Position numbers and translations under genes: made by a program | Source of the DNA: Ophiostoma sp. CBS 140.51 | Taxonomy: Eukaryota; Ascomycota; Sordariomycetes; Ophiostomatales; Ophiostomataceae | Reading direction: 5' to 3' | Assembly: GCA_029298735.1 (NCBI GenBank) | Contig: JANSLP010000041.1 | Location: 62,001 to 126,000, forward strand | DNA length: 64,000 nucleotides | Part shown: positions 31,379 to 41,433 of the stretch, piece after piece | Numbering within the stretch: the first letter of the stretch is position 1 | Layout: each line of letters begins with the position of its first letter | Notes under the pieces: model-generated | Seen by the model: the letters and a program-made list of their open reading frames with translations, nothing else | The model's database searches: none | What the model was told of the DNA's origin: nothing

Positions 31379-32253
31379 CACGGGCTGCACACTGCAGCAC
31401 AATCACAACAAACGGGTAGGACAAGCCAGCTCCTTACTGACGTACTTTGAAACAAAAAACCCATCCCGTGCAAGCCACTCACTGTTCTCGTCACTGTTCA
31501 CGTTCTGCCTCCTGCCTTCTCCTCCCCAAGCTGCAGCGATGCTACCGTTTTGGGATAACCGATTCCAGCATGCTCCCCGCACCTTCCCTCCTTCCCTCCT
31601 CCTCTCCACTGCAACGAACCCTGACAGGGGCAACGATGGAGGAGATGGTCTAGATTCCCACCAATGTCTGTGACCGGTTGACATTACACTGATTCAAAGC
31701 TCTTCACAGCTTCCCTTTTTGTCACTATCGTCTCTGTCTTGCTGGACCCTTTCTATTCTCCATGAAAGAGGGGCGAGGGACGTAGTAATGGCAGTGATTG
31801 TGTGCGAGAGAACAAAGAAAAGAGGAGAGTCAACAGTGACGATAAAAGGTACATACTACGGGGCAAAATACAGTGTGTACCGGCGTACCTAGAAGATATC
31901 TCACTAACAGCACGTTAGGTGGAATGGGGTTTCCGGCGACGCCTTCTACGCCTCTTTTCACATTCCTGACCACTTCTCTTTCCACCAAGCTATTCTAACG
32001 AAATTCCGATAGCCCTATTCACATTCCCTTTTTGATTGCACCGTACTGTGATCAAACTAAGACAGACGTATTATTTTGCTGACAGTCCGACGGACTTAAC
32101 CAAGAGCAGTGGCACTTACATCAAAGTTCATGCGTTCGTACGTACATACGTAAAGTGAATTAGATAAGACTGCGGAGTACAAGTTCACAAGAAACTTCAG
32201 TTACAGTCACAGGGCATTAAAAAAAATAAAGTCAACAAAAGTAGAAAGAAAGG

Positions 32254-32314
32254 GCAAAGCAGTATTATAAATTAGCAATTGTAGTTAATAAATGTAGAAA
32301 GAAAGGGGGGGAAC
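32254..32314. repeat. 61-bp direct repeat, left copy
   Basis: It aligns without gaps to 35009-35069, with seven mismatches. At six of them this copy has C or G where the right copy has T or A; one is G versus T. The unit is AT-rich and contains 'agttaataaat' followed by a 'gaaaggg' purine run. The sequence just upstream (32241-32253) repeats its own 'gtagaaagaaaggg' end, so a partial tandem copy exists here. Confidence 0.8.
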
Positions 32315-32681
32315 AGCATTAATAATTAGAGGTCAAAGGCATATGAAAAGACAGAAATCAATGCCATGGCTGGATGGGGGTCCCTCTACCTCAGATTACT
32401 TCTCTCGAAAATGTGCGTATTAAAAAAAACAAAAAAAATAAAGGTAGAAACGTTAGAAGGAAACGTGGGCCGCGGGGAGAAGTAGGGGGTTATGATATAA
32501 AAAAGAGTAGTAAAAATAAAATTATTAGTAAGGGGGGGGAAAAAAAGGTGGGAAATAGATAGGAAAAAAAAAACACTGAAGCTTCTAGTGGAAGAGAGCC
32601 GGGTTAATATCGCGGACTGCCCGCATCCTAGGCAGGTCACTTAAGGTGGCGCTTGAAAGTTGAGTTAGCCGCCTAGCGTGC

Positions 32682-34605
32682 CTACTGCCGTATAGCTATA
32701 GCCCACTCGCGGCCTCGTCTGCGAATCTCAGGATCGTTTAGGGCCATCTGCTGGTGGAAAAGAATCGCTTCGTGAACTCGTTCTAAAGCAGCCGTCGTCA
32801 GAACCGAGGCTCGGTCTTGAACAGCTTCTCGACTCTCTGTGATCCCTGCCGGGACTTTACAGAGTCCCTCAGTAATCCCGGCCGCGAGGTACTGAGAAAA
32901 GCGTGGGAAGATGGGGCCTTGCTCCTTTGCGGGTTGGATCATTTGGAGCATAGTAGGGCGGGTTTCTGTTTTGGTGCTGAGTTGTTCAGAAACAATGTCG
33001 AGTTTCTGTTTCACCTGGTCACCATTAACAGTATACTTGATACAGCACTCCTTTACCCAAAATTCCCTGTCCCACATTACGCAACTCTGGTTTGCCGGGC
33101 GAGACAACTCGAGCGAGTCAAGGATATCTTCGGCCAGGGCTGCCATATTCCAACGGTATTTCAATATTTCCACCACGTCATAGAACATCTCAGGGATGGG
33201 CTCTTCGTCTTCCTCCAAATCGTTCACGGTCACCGGCGTCGCCTTTCCAGTTTCAAAGCATTGCATTAGAAAATGATCAAACCTAGGGCCGCGTCCTCTG
33301 GACTCATCCCCTGGGCATGTGCCACGCCACAGCTGTACCATGGCCTTCACATTGTTGCTGTGAAGGCTCTCTAGGAACGGCCCCACGAATGCGTCGTAGG
33401 TGCGGTCGTGAGAAGGGCGGTGGCCCCCGGTGGCAACAGTTCGTATCGATGCACCGAGGAAGTAAGAATTGTCGGGAGACGGGTCCAGGTGGCTCTTCGT
33501 CTCTGCTGACCCGGTGTATGGCACGGTTACCAGCTTTGCCCATCGGGCTTCGTACTCCTCCAGCGCCATACCTGTCATACGCGACCAAGGTTCTTCCCAC
33601 TCGTCGCCCTGGGCGCTGAACGAGAAGTGATGCTCAGTCCAGAGCCGGTGCTGGTCCTGGCAAAATTGCCAGACAGACCTGCAAAGGGAGTTGTATATCG
33701 ATACTTGCTGCGGCTTACCGGGGTTCGGGGACGGGATCTCGGAGCTGCCTGTGGTCAGGGCCATCGCCGACAGTGGCTGGTTGTCGTCTTCGGGAAAGGT
33801 TTTGGCCGCTTTCCCGACAGCAGGTATGATCGACCCAATGAAGACGGATCCGCATGCACGGCCAATGCTAGGCGATCTGGGCCAGCTGAGGGACTGTTGT
33901 TGTGTTGTGGCCGCCGTCATGGTGGTGATATTGATGTCTTTACTCACAGTCCAGCCACCCGAGTAGCAGGCCGTTGTTAGCAGGCAGACCGGGACATATG
34001 GCTCGAGCACTCCCTGCAGCCGAGTGATTGTGAGCTTTGTGCTCTCTCCAGCGTCCAGTATCATGGAGCAGTCGTCATTTCCATGGTAAAATAAAAGAAG
34101 AAGAACGGCGCCACCGTCTCGCTTGGCTTCCTCTGTCGCAGTCTTGACTTCTGCCAGAAATTTACCGATCATTTCGCTGGCAGGAACGAATGTAGTTTCC
34201 GTAAGCTCTCCGCTCTGCAGAAGCTCGGTGCTCAGGACAATCTTGCGGTCCCGGAAGGGGTTGCCGTGGAGGTAATTTCCGCACTTGCTCAAAAGAGTCT
34301 CGGGTTTCTAGAAATAGCATTAGGGTAAATTCGTTCAGCAAAGGGGACACGTTATAACATACAGCCGCTGTTAGCCAGATTTGGGATTGACCCTGACCAT
34401 GCAGGAGGTAGTTGAACGCATAGAAATCAGAGAGAAACCAGTCATCGATCCCTGGTCCTGCGATTCTGAACGTCGGATGGGTTGCGGCAACGATTCTTGT
34501 TCCGGGTGTTACGCGCGGCGGAGTTTTGGTGGTAAACTGTCGGGTCCGTAGCTGTTCGTCAACCACATGCCCGTTCATGGTCAGGGATGCTCGAGGCGTC
34601 GACAT
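32682..34605 (-). CDS. Caspase-like (clan CD) domain protein
   Basis: Two exons, 34363..34605 and 32682..34307, 622 residues. The 55-bp intron has GTATGT donor and CTAG acceptor, phase 0. ATG at 34605. Residues about 125-260 resemble a caspase/metacaspase-like hydrolase: a hydrophobic strand ending in 'LLLLFYHGND' (His156) and a second strand ending in 'LLTTACYSGGW' (Cys195), the expected His/Cys dyad spacing for the C14 fold. The C-terminal 350 residues are helical-looking and unassigned; no NB-ARC, WD40 or TPR repeat is evident. Codon use is less GC-biased than in neighbouring core genes, and the gene sits inside a repeat-bounded AT-rich island, which suggests a recent or laterally acquired accessory gene. 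Activity is unproven; it might be a regulator or self-recognition factor. Confidence 0.6.
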
Positions 34606-34839
34606 TATGGACGACGGTATTAAGCTTGAACTAGCAAGCAGGTCGTATTTGTTTGAAAGTGTGTGTCGAATGATGCTTCGGTTAAGGAAGGGGATGCGAG
34701 GCTGCAGTGGTAGCTGTGGGTAGCTGTGTTGTGTTGAGACCACGGGGAAGACCTGGACTATTTGAGAAAAATAAAAAATAAGAACAATGAAACAAATTAA
34801 GAAGTTATGTTGTGTAACATTAAATAATATGTTAAAAAA

Positions 34840-34894
34840 CCCTGCTTACTACAAAGTTATATTAGGGCTACTGCTGCCGTATACGTAAGCAGGG
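34840..34894. repeat. Inverted repeat (10-bp arms)
   Basis: CCCTGCTTAC at 34840-34849 and its exact reverse complement at 34885-34894, separated by 35 bp, inside AT-rich sequence upstream of the caspase-like gene. It could form a hairpin, be a relic of a small inverted-repeat element, or bind a protein. Confidence 0.6.
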
Positions 34895-35008
34895 AAAGAG
34901 TGTTATGTGTATCTATATATATATTATATTATAAGGCTTCGGATAACACGTGATTTATAATGTAGTAGTTAGTGAGTTACGGTAAGTATTACTAGTATAT
35001 AGATGTAG

Positions 35009-35069
35009 GTAAAGTAGTATTATAAATTAGTAATTATAGTTAATAAATATAAAAAGAAAGGGTGGGAAC
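35009..35069. repeat. 61-bp direct repeat, right copy (RIP-like)
   Basis: Partner of 32254-32314 in the same orientation. Six of the seven differences are C-to-T or G-to-A relative to the left copy, the pattern of repeat-induced point mutation. Its right end abuts, and overlaps by a few bases, the coding sequence of the truncated gene at 35027-35227. Confidence 0.8.
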
Positions 35070-35227
35070 GAGGTCTGGCGCAGTGGGTGGGAGACGGCGG
35101 AAATGGAGGCGGCGGAGATGTTGGATGCCTTGCGGCGCTTCAGCGCGGGCGACTGGGGGTTGGCATCGCTGGCGGTGCGCTTCTTTTTAGCGATATTGAA
35201 TGATGGTGATGGATATGGTGATGCCAT
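35027..35227 (-). pseudogene. Truncated 5' end of a gene, TAF11-like leader
   Basis: From an ATG at 35227 the frame encodes about 58 residues that look like a genuine protein start: Ser/Pro-rich, two basic Lys/Arg patches and a final 'SHPLRQTSFPP'. The sequence then runs straight into the 61-bp repeat, which contributes a short Phe/Ile/Asn tail and a stop. The leader resembles, from my memory of the family, the N-terminus of fungal TFIID subunit TAF11; the histone-fold part that should follow is absent here and to the left of the other repeat copy. It is probably a partial duplicate or a gene cut by an insertion. The family assignment is tentative; the truncation at the repeat is directly visible. 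Confidence 0.45.
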
Positions 35228-36027
35228 TGTCGATGGTTGTGATGGCGGGTGCCGGCAAGGGGAGGGAGTTGTCGGCGGGAGGATGAGTTGACGACGATGC
35301 AAGAGTGTCGAGAGTGTAAAGCTCGAATTTAGAGAGCTTCTGACAAGTGCGATACAGCGACCGTGACCGTGTGTTGGAGCGTGCACCGCGTTAGGCCTGC
35401 TGCAAGAGAAAGTAAAACAAAAGCGGGTCCACACACCAGCCTCACATGTCCTTGCACGTGGGAGCAAGCCACAGCCTGACGTCAAAATGTAGAGTTGAGA
35501 CCGCCGCCACTAAAGAACAAAAGAAGAAGGCGACAGCGGCGGAAAGCGTTGTATTAAAGAGCGATAAGATAAGCACTTTGCGCTATTGCCCGCAATATGA
35601 AAGAAATGTAAGGAAAAAAAAGCTATTAAAGAAAAATTAAAAGAAAAAAGAGGAAAAAAGTCTACTGTCCGCCGGGTTGTTTCGCTAGCACAAGCAATTA
35701 TCGTAATTAGCTGGGAAAGACTCCTAACATTCAAGAGAAGTAGCACGTTTTCGCAGACGACCGTAAGACAGGGTAGAAAAAGTTTCCCTCCTTTGATTTT
35801 TTTCTTCTTTCCCCTTGACAACCTGACTCACTGGGAAGTAACGAAGCTGCAACACACGACAAATTTCACTCTTTCCCCGACGACGCAACAATTGTTGCAC
35901 TTGGAGCGCATTCGCCCCCTCCCTCTTTCTTTCCGCTCTTTTCATCCACTTTCGGCCACTCGTCAGTCGCTCTTCCCCTCCTCCCATTCTCCTCTGTCCT
36001 GCTCAACCGATAGCTCCACCGATCACA
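35228..36027. other. Upstream region of GTP cyclohydrolase I gene
   Basis: Contains the divergent promoters of the truncated gene and of the cyclohydrolase gene. The last 250 bp are CT-rich. No other feature is seen. Confidence 0.5.
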
Positions 36028-37017
36028 ATGGCCGACAACGAAGCGAGCGATGATGTGATGGCTCTGCCCCATATCAACGGCGACAAGGCGAACAAGTCGG
36101 GCGCGGCGACACCCACCAACAACAACGACGATGCCAAGAATGCCAACAACAACGGCAACAACGGCAATAACGCTTCCGGAAACGGAAAGCGGCGCAGACA
36201 CAAGTCGTCGTCGGCGATCCGGCGGGCGGCCAAGCGCCGGCACAGCATGAGCAAGGCGGCGCGCGATCCCCGTGACGAGCCCGAGAGCAGCACGAGTGCC
36301 AAGGCTGTCACGAGAACCCCAAGCCCCGATGGTGGCAAGCAGAGTGCGGTCGCTACTCGCTCGCCCAGTCCCTTTATCGATTTTGACGGCCTGAGCCGGC
36401 CGAGCACGGGTACGCGCGCGCGTCTCGAAGAGAACGAGGAGGAGCGTGCGGTGCGCCTCGAGAAAATGCGCGGGGCGGTGCGCACGATCCTGGAGTGTGT
36501 GGGCGAGGATCCCAACCGGGCGGGTCTGCTGGGCACACCGGACCGGTACGCCAAGGCGCTGCTGGACTTTACGCAGGGCTACCAACAGAATGTGCGCGAG
36601 GTGGTCAACGGTGCCATTTTCCACGAGGGCCACAACGAGATGGTGATTGTCAAGGACATTGAGGTGTACAGCTTGTGCGAGCACCACATGGTGCCCTTTA
36701 CGGGCAAGATGCACATTGGCTACATCCCCTTCCACTCGGTGATTGGCATCTCAAAGTTGCCGCGGATTGCCGAGATGTTCAGCCGGCGGCTGCAGATTCA
36801 GGAGCGCCTGACCAAGGACGTAGCTAATGCGATTATGGAGATCCTAGCCCCCCAGGGCGTGGCGGTGGTGATGGAGTCGAGCCACCTGTGCATGGTGATG
36901 CGGGGTGTGCAAAAGACGAGTGCGACAACGATTACGAGTTGTGTGCTGGGCTGCTTCGAGCGCAAGGAGAAGACGCGCAACGAGTTTTTGAGTCTGGTGG
37001 GTGTGAACCGTCACTAA
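36028..37017 (+). CDS. GTP cyclohydrolase I
   Basis: Single exon, 329 residues. The enzyme converts GTP to 7,8-dihydroneopterin triphosphate, the first step of folate (and, where present, tetrahydrobiopterin) synthesis. The C-terminal 190 residues are the complete catalytic domain: 'EDPNRAGLLGTPDRYAKALL', zinc ligands in 'CEHH' (Cys217) and in 'HLCMVMRG' (Cys288), 'GKMHIGYIP' and the conserved 'VIGISKLPRI'. The N-terminal 130 residues are disordered: an Asn/Gly-rich run (about 31-52), a strongly basic Lys/Arg patch (about 53-75) that could be a nuclear signal, and Ser/Pro-rich sequence with several 'TPSP/SPSP' phosphosite-like motifs. Yeast Fol2 (243 residues) lacks most of this extension. 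Confidence 0.95.
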   Translation: MADNEASDDVMALPHINGDKANKSGAATPTNNNDDAKNANNNGNNGNNASGNGKRRRHKSSSAIRRAAKRRHSMSKAARDPRDEPESSTSAKAVTRTPSPDGGKQSAVATRSPSPFIDFDGLSRPSTGTRARLEENEEERAVRLEKMRGAVRTILECVGEDPNRAGLLGTPDRYAKALLDFTQGYQQNVREVVNGAIFHEGHNEMVIVKDIEVYSLCEHHMVPFTGKMHIGYIPFHSVIGISKLPRIAEMFSRRLQIQERLTKDVANAIMEILAPQGVAVVMESSHLCMVMRGVQKTSATTITSCVLGCFERKEKTRNEFLSLVGVNRH

Positions 37018-37329
37018 GCGGCGAGCACACCGCTCACATTGTCTTCTTCCTTTTTTGTTTTGTTTTATCATGTGCAACGGCCATCATGCAGTAATGGTGG
37101 GTCACGAGCTGACGACGTGTATTCAACAAGACACGTTCCCGTGGCAAAGCCCTTTGGCACAGGGGCAGGCATTTTGTTTCGGCGTTTTCTACACTCTACA
37201 TTCTTATTTTTCTCGCTATTTTGTTGGCTCAACACGGCATTTGGAGGTGCATTTGGTTTATCGTCTCTTTCTTACAATTTTTGCTTCAATATACTTGGCC
37301 ATTTTGTTGTCATTCTTCTACAGTCGTCT

Positions 37330-38174
37330 CTATGTTACTCTCCGGACTGTCCGTCCTAGCTCGCCGCGCTCAACAGCCGCAATGCGCCGGCTTGCGACCT
37401 TCCAGACGGCATCAGCCACCTCCTCGACCGTCGTCGAGGCATCTGTGACGTACAAGTCCTCCTCCTCCTCGCGAAACACGAGCTCCCGTGTTGGTGGATG
37501 GTCATTGTCAACGGCTGCACCCGTATCTGGGTCAATGCGCCCCAGGCTCAGGCCCCAGAACAGCTGCTTGACATTGCGCTGTATCTCGGCCTTTTCGTAA
37601 ATCTCGTCGCCCCAGCCGCCGCGCTTCTTCGCTTCGTCCTCGGTGAGATCCAAAAAGACAACCAAGTCCGGTCGCGGCAAACCAACTTCTGGCGCACGCG
37701 CCCATGGCAACGACAGTGCCGGGTTGTGCTTGGCGGCTGAGTAGACCATGCCGCTGTAGTAGTAGCGGTCGCAGACGACGGTTGTTCCTTTGGCGATGAG
37801 ATCTGTGATTTTCGTGACAGCCTCCCAGCGGTTGGCCGAGAAGAGCAGGTGGATAACGTGATCGTCCATGTTGGCCTGGCTCTTGAGGTACGCATCAATC
37901 ATCTTGCCAATGGGGGTTGTGCGGTCTACGCGTGGTCAGCAACAATGGCGTTTCGTTTTATCGTTCCTCTTCAAAACTTCTCGCCTCGTCTCTCTGCGCT
38001 CAGCGCGACTTGCAACTGACCTGGAAAGCGCATCATCTCCACGTTGCTCCCTTCTTCTCTCAACTTCTTCGCCAACAACTCGACTTGTGTCGTCTTGCCG
38101 CTGCGGTCGAGTCCCTCAAGAACGACAAAGGCGCCGCGAACTGGCGAGGTCTGTGATGGTAGTGATTCGACCAT
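37330..38174 (-). CDS. CDC8: Thymidylate kinase (dTMP kinase)
   Basis: Two exons, 38021..38174 and 37330..37925, 249 residues. The 95-bp intron (GTCAGT donor, GTAG acceptor) interrupts the conserved 'RFPDRTTPIG' between Pro51 and Asp52, which is restored exactly by the splice. P-loop 'GLDRSGKTTQ' lies near residues 21-30, the 'DRYYYSG' motif in the middle, and the lid region around 'KKRGGWGDEIYEKAE'. The enzyme phosphorylates dTMP to dTDP for DNA synthesis. It is slightly longer than yeast Cdc8 (216 residues) because of inserts near 'GRIDPDTGAAVDNDH'. It converges with the GTP cyclohydrolase gene, with 312 bp between the stops. Confidence 0.93.
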
Positions 38175-38527
38175 TTTGTGATATGCTGTGTAGAGTTAAC
38201 TATCGTTGTAGTTGTTGAAGAAGAGGAAGAGCGAAGTCAAAGGGCGAGGCTGATGATCGTCGCAAAGATCAATTGTCCAATCACCCCACCATACCGCCTG
38301 ACACGCCCAACAACACGCGTTAAGCTCCGGGGGAGCTCCATCGTCTGATTGCGTTCGCAAACCATCACGTGGACCCACTAAAAATCCGCCACCAAAATGT
38401 CCCTGCAAATGTGTCGTTACAGTTGATTTTACAACACTTCTTTAGAGACTACCATCATCCCCCCCTTTTATTTTTTATAATATTTTAATATTTTTATTGA
38501 ATTATAGCTGAGAAGAACTCCGGTTCA
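38175..38527. other. Intergenic region upstream of dTMP kinase
   Basis: Promoter of the kinase gene plus the AT-rich 3' flank of the next gene (38455-38510 is almost pure A/T). Nothing else seen. Confidence 0.5.
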
Positions 38528-39833
38528 TTATTTGTTTCTACCCTCTTTTGCCTCCCGCACAGCATAAGCATAGTTGAACATCTGATTTGACGGCTCGGCA
38601 TTCTTTTCTCTCAGCTTGTTGGCCGTCTCGATCCCGGCCACGGGCAGTCTGTACTCCAGCTTCTGGCCGGCCGGTGTGCCTTCCACTGGGTATGGGAATG
38701 GCAGGTACTGCGGCAACAGTCCCAGTTGTGCCAATACTGTTCCCTGGTCCCATGCAATGTGCTCGTGATACAGTCGGTCTCCACGGATGTTGACAACAGC
38801 CGTGAACGGTGCTTCCACCTTCTTGCCAGTCGGCGGCACGCCAGGAAGCATCCAGTCCACGACCCGGTCGTGCGTAAAAGTGTACAGGAACTCGTCCACC
38901 ACCCGATCAATGCCGACGGTCCGACTCACTAGTTCAAGGGCAGTGTCCGGGCTGTTGCAAAAGATGAAATGATCCTTGTAGAATGCCGAAAGTGATGCCC
39001 GTCCGATGCCGCCCGTTAGTGTCGGCACGTGGTTCACATAGGGCTCCTGGACCATCGTGGCCATGGTGTGTTCGACAGATCGATCCTCAAACTCGTAAAA
39101 GGTGTGCTCGTCCCAAAGCAGCTCGAGATCAAAGTAAGGACCGCCCATTAAGGGTTTCAAAAAGGTCAGACTTCGGGTGTGGGCGACGGCCTCAGTGGCG
39201 TAATGGAAGTCTGCTTGGAAGGGGACGGCAAAATGTCCAGATTTCACGGCAGGGTACCAATACCGGGTTTTTTCAGCGGTGCGCTCGAGAGTGCGGCCAA
39301 CATTCCCACCCTGACCTCCGAGATGATGAAGAACAGGTACTGGAGATGCGACGAGAGTCTCGGCCTCGGAGGCGCCGGCATAGACAACAGCGCCGGCAAT
39401 GTCGTTGGCTGGGATGGAAGTTGCCAATGCATTCCACCACGAAGCTCCGTAAACTGGTATCATCAGTAAACAATCAGTCTTTAGAGGGTGCGAGAGATCA
39501 ATACTCACCAACGATGCCGACTTTTCTCTTGGGCGAGCAATCTTCACACTCAAACAATGCCGCCAGTGCATCCTTGAACACTGTTTCTGCGCCACTGTTA
39601 AGAGCCTTTGGCTGCACTTGCACAACTGTGTAGCTTTCTTCTGCCCATTTCACCAGCGGCCACGGTACGCCGTCGACAATGGCCAGCGGATCGGCCGTCT
39701 CCGGGCAGACAACAATGAGTCCTGGTCCAGTGCCTCTGCGTGATAGCGGCCGCAGCAGAGATAGCCCAGTTTGTAGTTCTGTGAGCTGTGGCGTTGGCAG
39801 CGGTGCTGGCGGGACTGTTGTTGGAGTGAACAT
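38528..39833 (-). CDS. Dienelactone hydrolase-like / SnoaL-like fusion protein
   Basis: Two exons, 39509..39833 and 38528..39453, 416 residues. The 55-bp intron has GTGAGT donor and CCAG acceptor, phase 1, and its removal joins 'KVGIV' to 'VYGASWW'. The start at 39833 has context ACACCATG; in-frame upstream ATGs at 39956 and 39917 are less likely. Residues 1-220 resemble an alpha/beta hydrolase of the dienelactone-hydrolase type: nucleophile elbow 'YGASWW' in place of the usual Cys-containing one, a late 'GHFAVPF' His, and weak conservation elsewhere. From about 235 the sequence resembles the SnoaL-like/NTF2-like alpha+beta barrel ('RVVDEFLYTFTHDRVVDWMLPG', 'DRLYHEHIAWDQGTVLAQLG'). Similar fusions occur in fungi and are annotated as carboxymethylenebutenolidases; the substrate is unknown. 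Confidence 0.65.
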
Positions 39834-40620
39834 GGTGTTGACTGTCTCGTGATGTTGTGAATAATGTGAGATAGTACTGAAGTCGAAAAGGGCATGGGAG
39901 GAAAGCGTGAGGGGCATGCCTCGGTTTGGTGTGGAGTTGATGATGTGCTTGGCCACCGTGGGGATGCCCTGTAAGTTGTGGGTAATCAGCGACTGCGACG
40001 CTGTAAACTATCCACTAACAAGACCTTGGGAACGGCGGGTCTGCACACAACCCCACGACATCTAGACCACGACATAGAATACGACCTCATCATGCGACGG
40101 CTGGCGATAAGAACAGTGCACAGCTTCTTTTCGAAAATGCGAACATTAAGATCTCTTTATGGTTGAGAAAACGGAATAAAAGAGGCCGCCATCAATGGCA
40201 CAAAATAAAAAATGGATCCGACACTTTAAACTGGCAAAACAACTTACCAAGCAAACTCGACTTACACGAAACTACCTGGGTCTGACGTCCAAGTTACGCT
40301 CAAAAAATGGGACCGGATGCTCCCTCCTCTCATGCCCGTGCCCGAATTTGTCACATCATCCTTGTTGTTTATCGTGAGCCTGCCCTGCAAGGTTCCGCTT
40401 GAAAGTTATCTCTTCTTCCCTAGTGGAGGCGGACTCAATGCCGTCGGGAAGCCGAGTCCGGGCCAAAGTCGGACGAGAACATCGTAGCCAAAGTAAACAA
40501 GGATGTTGACATGAATTTGTTTTGTCACCGTTTTTTTATCTTTTTCTTTTCTTGATTCTCCCTATGGTATCAGCAGAGCATACCGACAGCCATACTCGCA
40601 CTGATACCCGGAATGACAAT
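39834..40620. other. Intergenic region between hydrolase fusion gene and ADH relic
   Basis: Shared upstream region of the minus-strand hydrolase gene and the plus-strand dehydrogenase pseudogene. No other feature is recognised. Confidence 0.45.
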
Positions 40621-41288
40621 ATGGCCAACACTCCTTTCCCTACATCCAACCGCGTCGTCGCTTGGGTTAGCCCACGGCAACTTGAAATTCAACGGCGACT
40701 TGTTAGAGCCCACCGTAATGGCGAACTTCTCATACGAGTTATTGTCACTGGAATTTGCGGCTCTGATGGCCATGCCTGGAAAGCAGAGCAAAATTTGGTC
40801 CCGCCTTGAAAGCGGAACAACACAAATCTCGGCCACTTATTCTCGGCCTCGGCGTAACAGACAGACAAATTAGTCAACGAGTCGCCATCATACCCGACGA
40901 GACCTGTGGCGAGTGTGAGTTTTGTCCTCGTGGAGAGACAAATATCCGTGCCCGGCTAAAGTACTACGGCCTCGACCCGGTGAACGGCACGCTCTGTCAA
41001 TATTATACGTGCAAGGCCGGCCGGATGATACTGCTGCCAGATGACCTTGACCTCGATTCCTGGCCCGTGGGTGGTGCAATCCAACCACTGGCCGTGGTCA
41101 TCCAGATTGCAAGACGATCAAATCTCAACTCCAGCTAGACACTCGCAATCCTAGGCTGCGGTCCGCTCGGATTGCTTGTGCTGGTTGTAGCCAAGGCTCG
41201 CGGTGTGCAGACAGTCGTCATGTTTGACCGCAATGCACCAAGAACAAAGTTTACAGAGCAATACGGTGCAAGAAAAGTGTTACTTTAG
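40621..41288 (+). pseudogene. Degraded zinc-dependent polyol dehydrogenase (sorbitol/xylitol DH-like)
   Basis: A medium-chain dehydrogenase can be followed over two frames. From the ATG at 40621 the frame gives the N-terminus, including 'VTGICGSDGHAWKAEQ' with the catalytic-zinc Cys. It shifts near 40780-40806 into a frame with 'SRPLILG', a deletion that removes the usual His-Glu zinc region, then 'TCGECEFCPRGETN' (structural zinc Cys), 'YYGLDPVNGTLCQYYTC' and 'IQPLAVVIQIARR'. A TAG at 41136 interrupts the frame just before the Rossmann motif 'LGCGPLGLLVLVVAKARGVQ'. The relic ends at 41288; the C-terminal half is missing. At least a frameshift, an internal deletion, a nonsense codon and a truncation make it non-functional. 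Confidence 0.85.
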
Positions 41289-41433
41289 CGATTGTGGTGG
41301 TAGTTTCCAAGTGTTTACACCCCCTATTTTGTGCTACAGGCGGCAGTCTCTATATTATAAGTTTGTCGGCCCCAATACTTTATCCGCTTAGATATTGAAA
41401 TCATAGTCTCTCAATCAGCTTGACTAACAAAAG

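Larger units (their letters stand above)
28565..32253. other. Long gene-poor region upstream of SIP5
   Basis: About 3.7 kb. The first 800 bp, with GA/CT-rich strand asymmetry, are likely the SIP5 promoter and a long 5' UTR. The rest (30.0-32.2 kb) carries many short frames in all phases, none with recognisable motifs, and most lack an ATG at the frame start. Short tandem repeats occur at 29364-29391 and 31349-31378. No tRNA-like A/B boxes were found by eye. AT content rises from about 31.85 kb towards the repeat at 32254. Confidence 0.5.

Noticed and set aside
32628..32676. CTAGGC/GCCTAG short inverted repeat near the caspase-like gene stop
   Set aside because: Only 6-bp arms; expected by chance at this distance.
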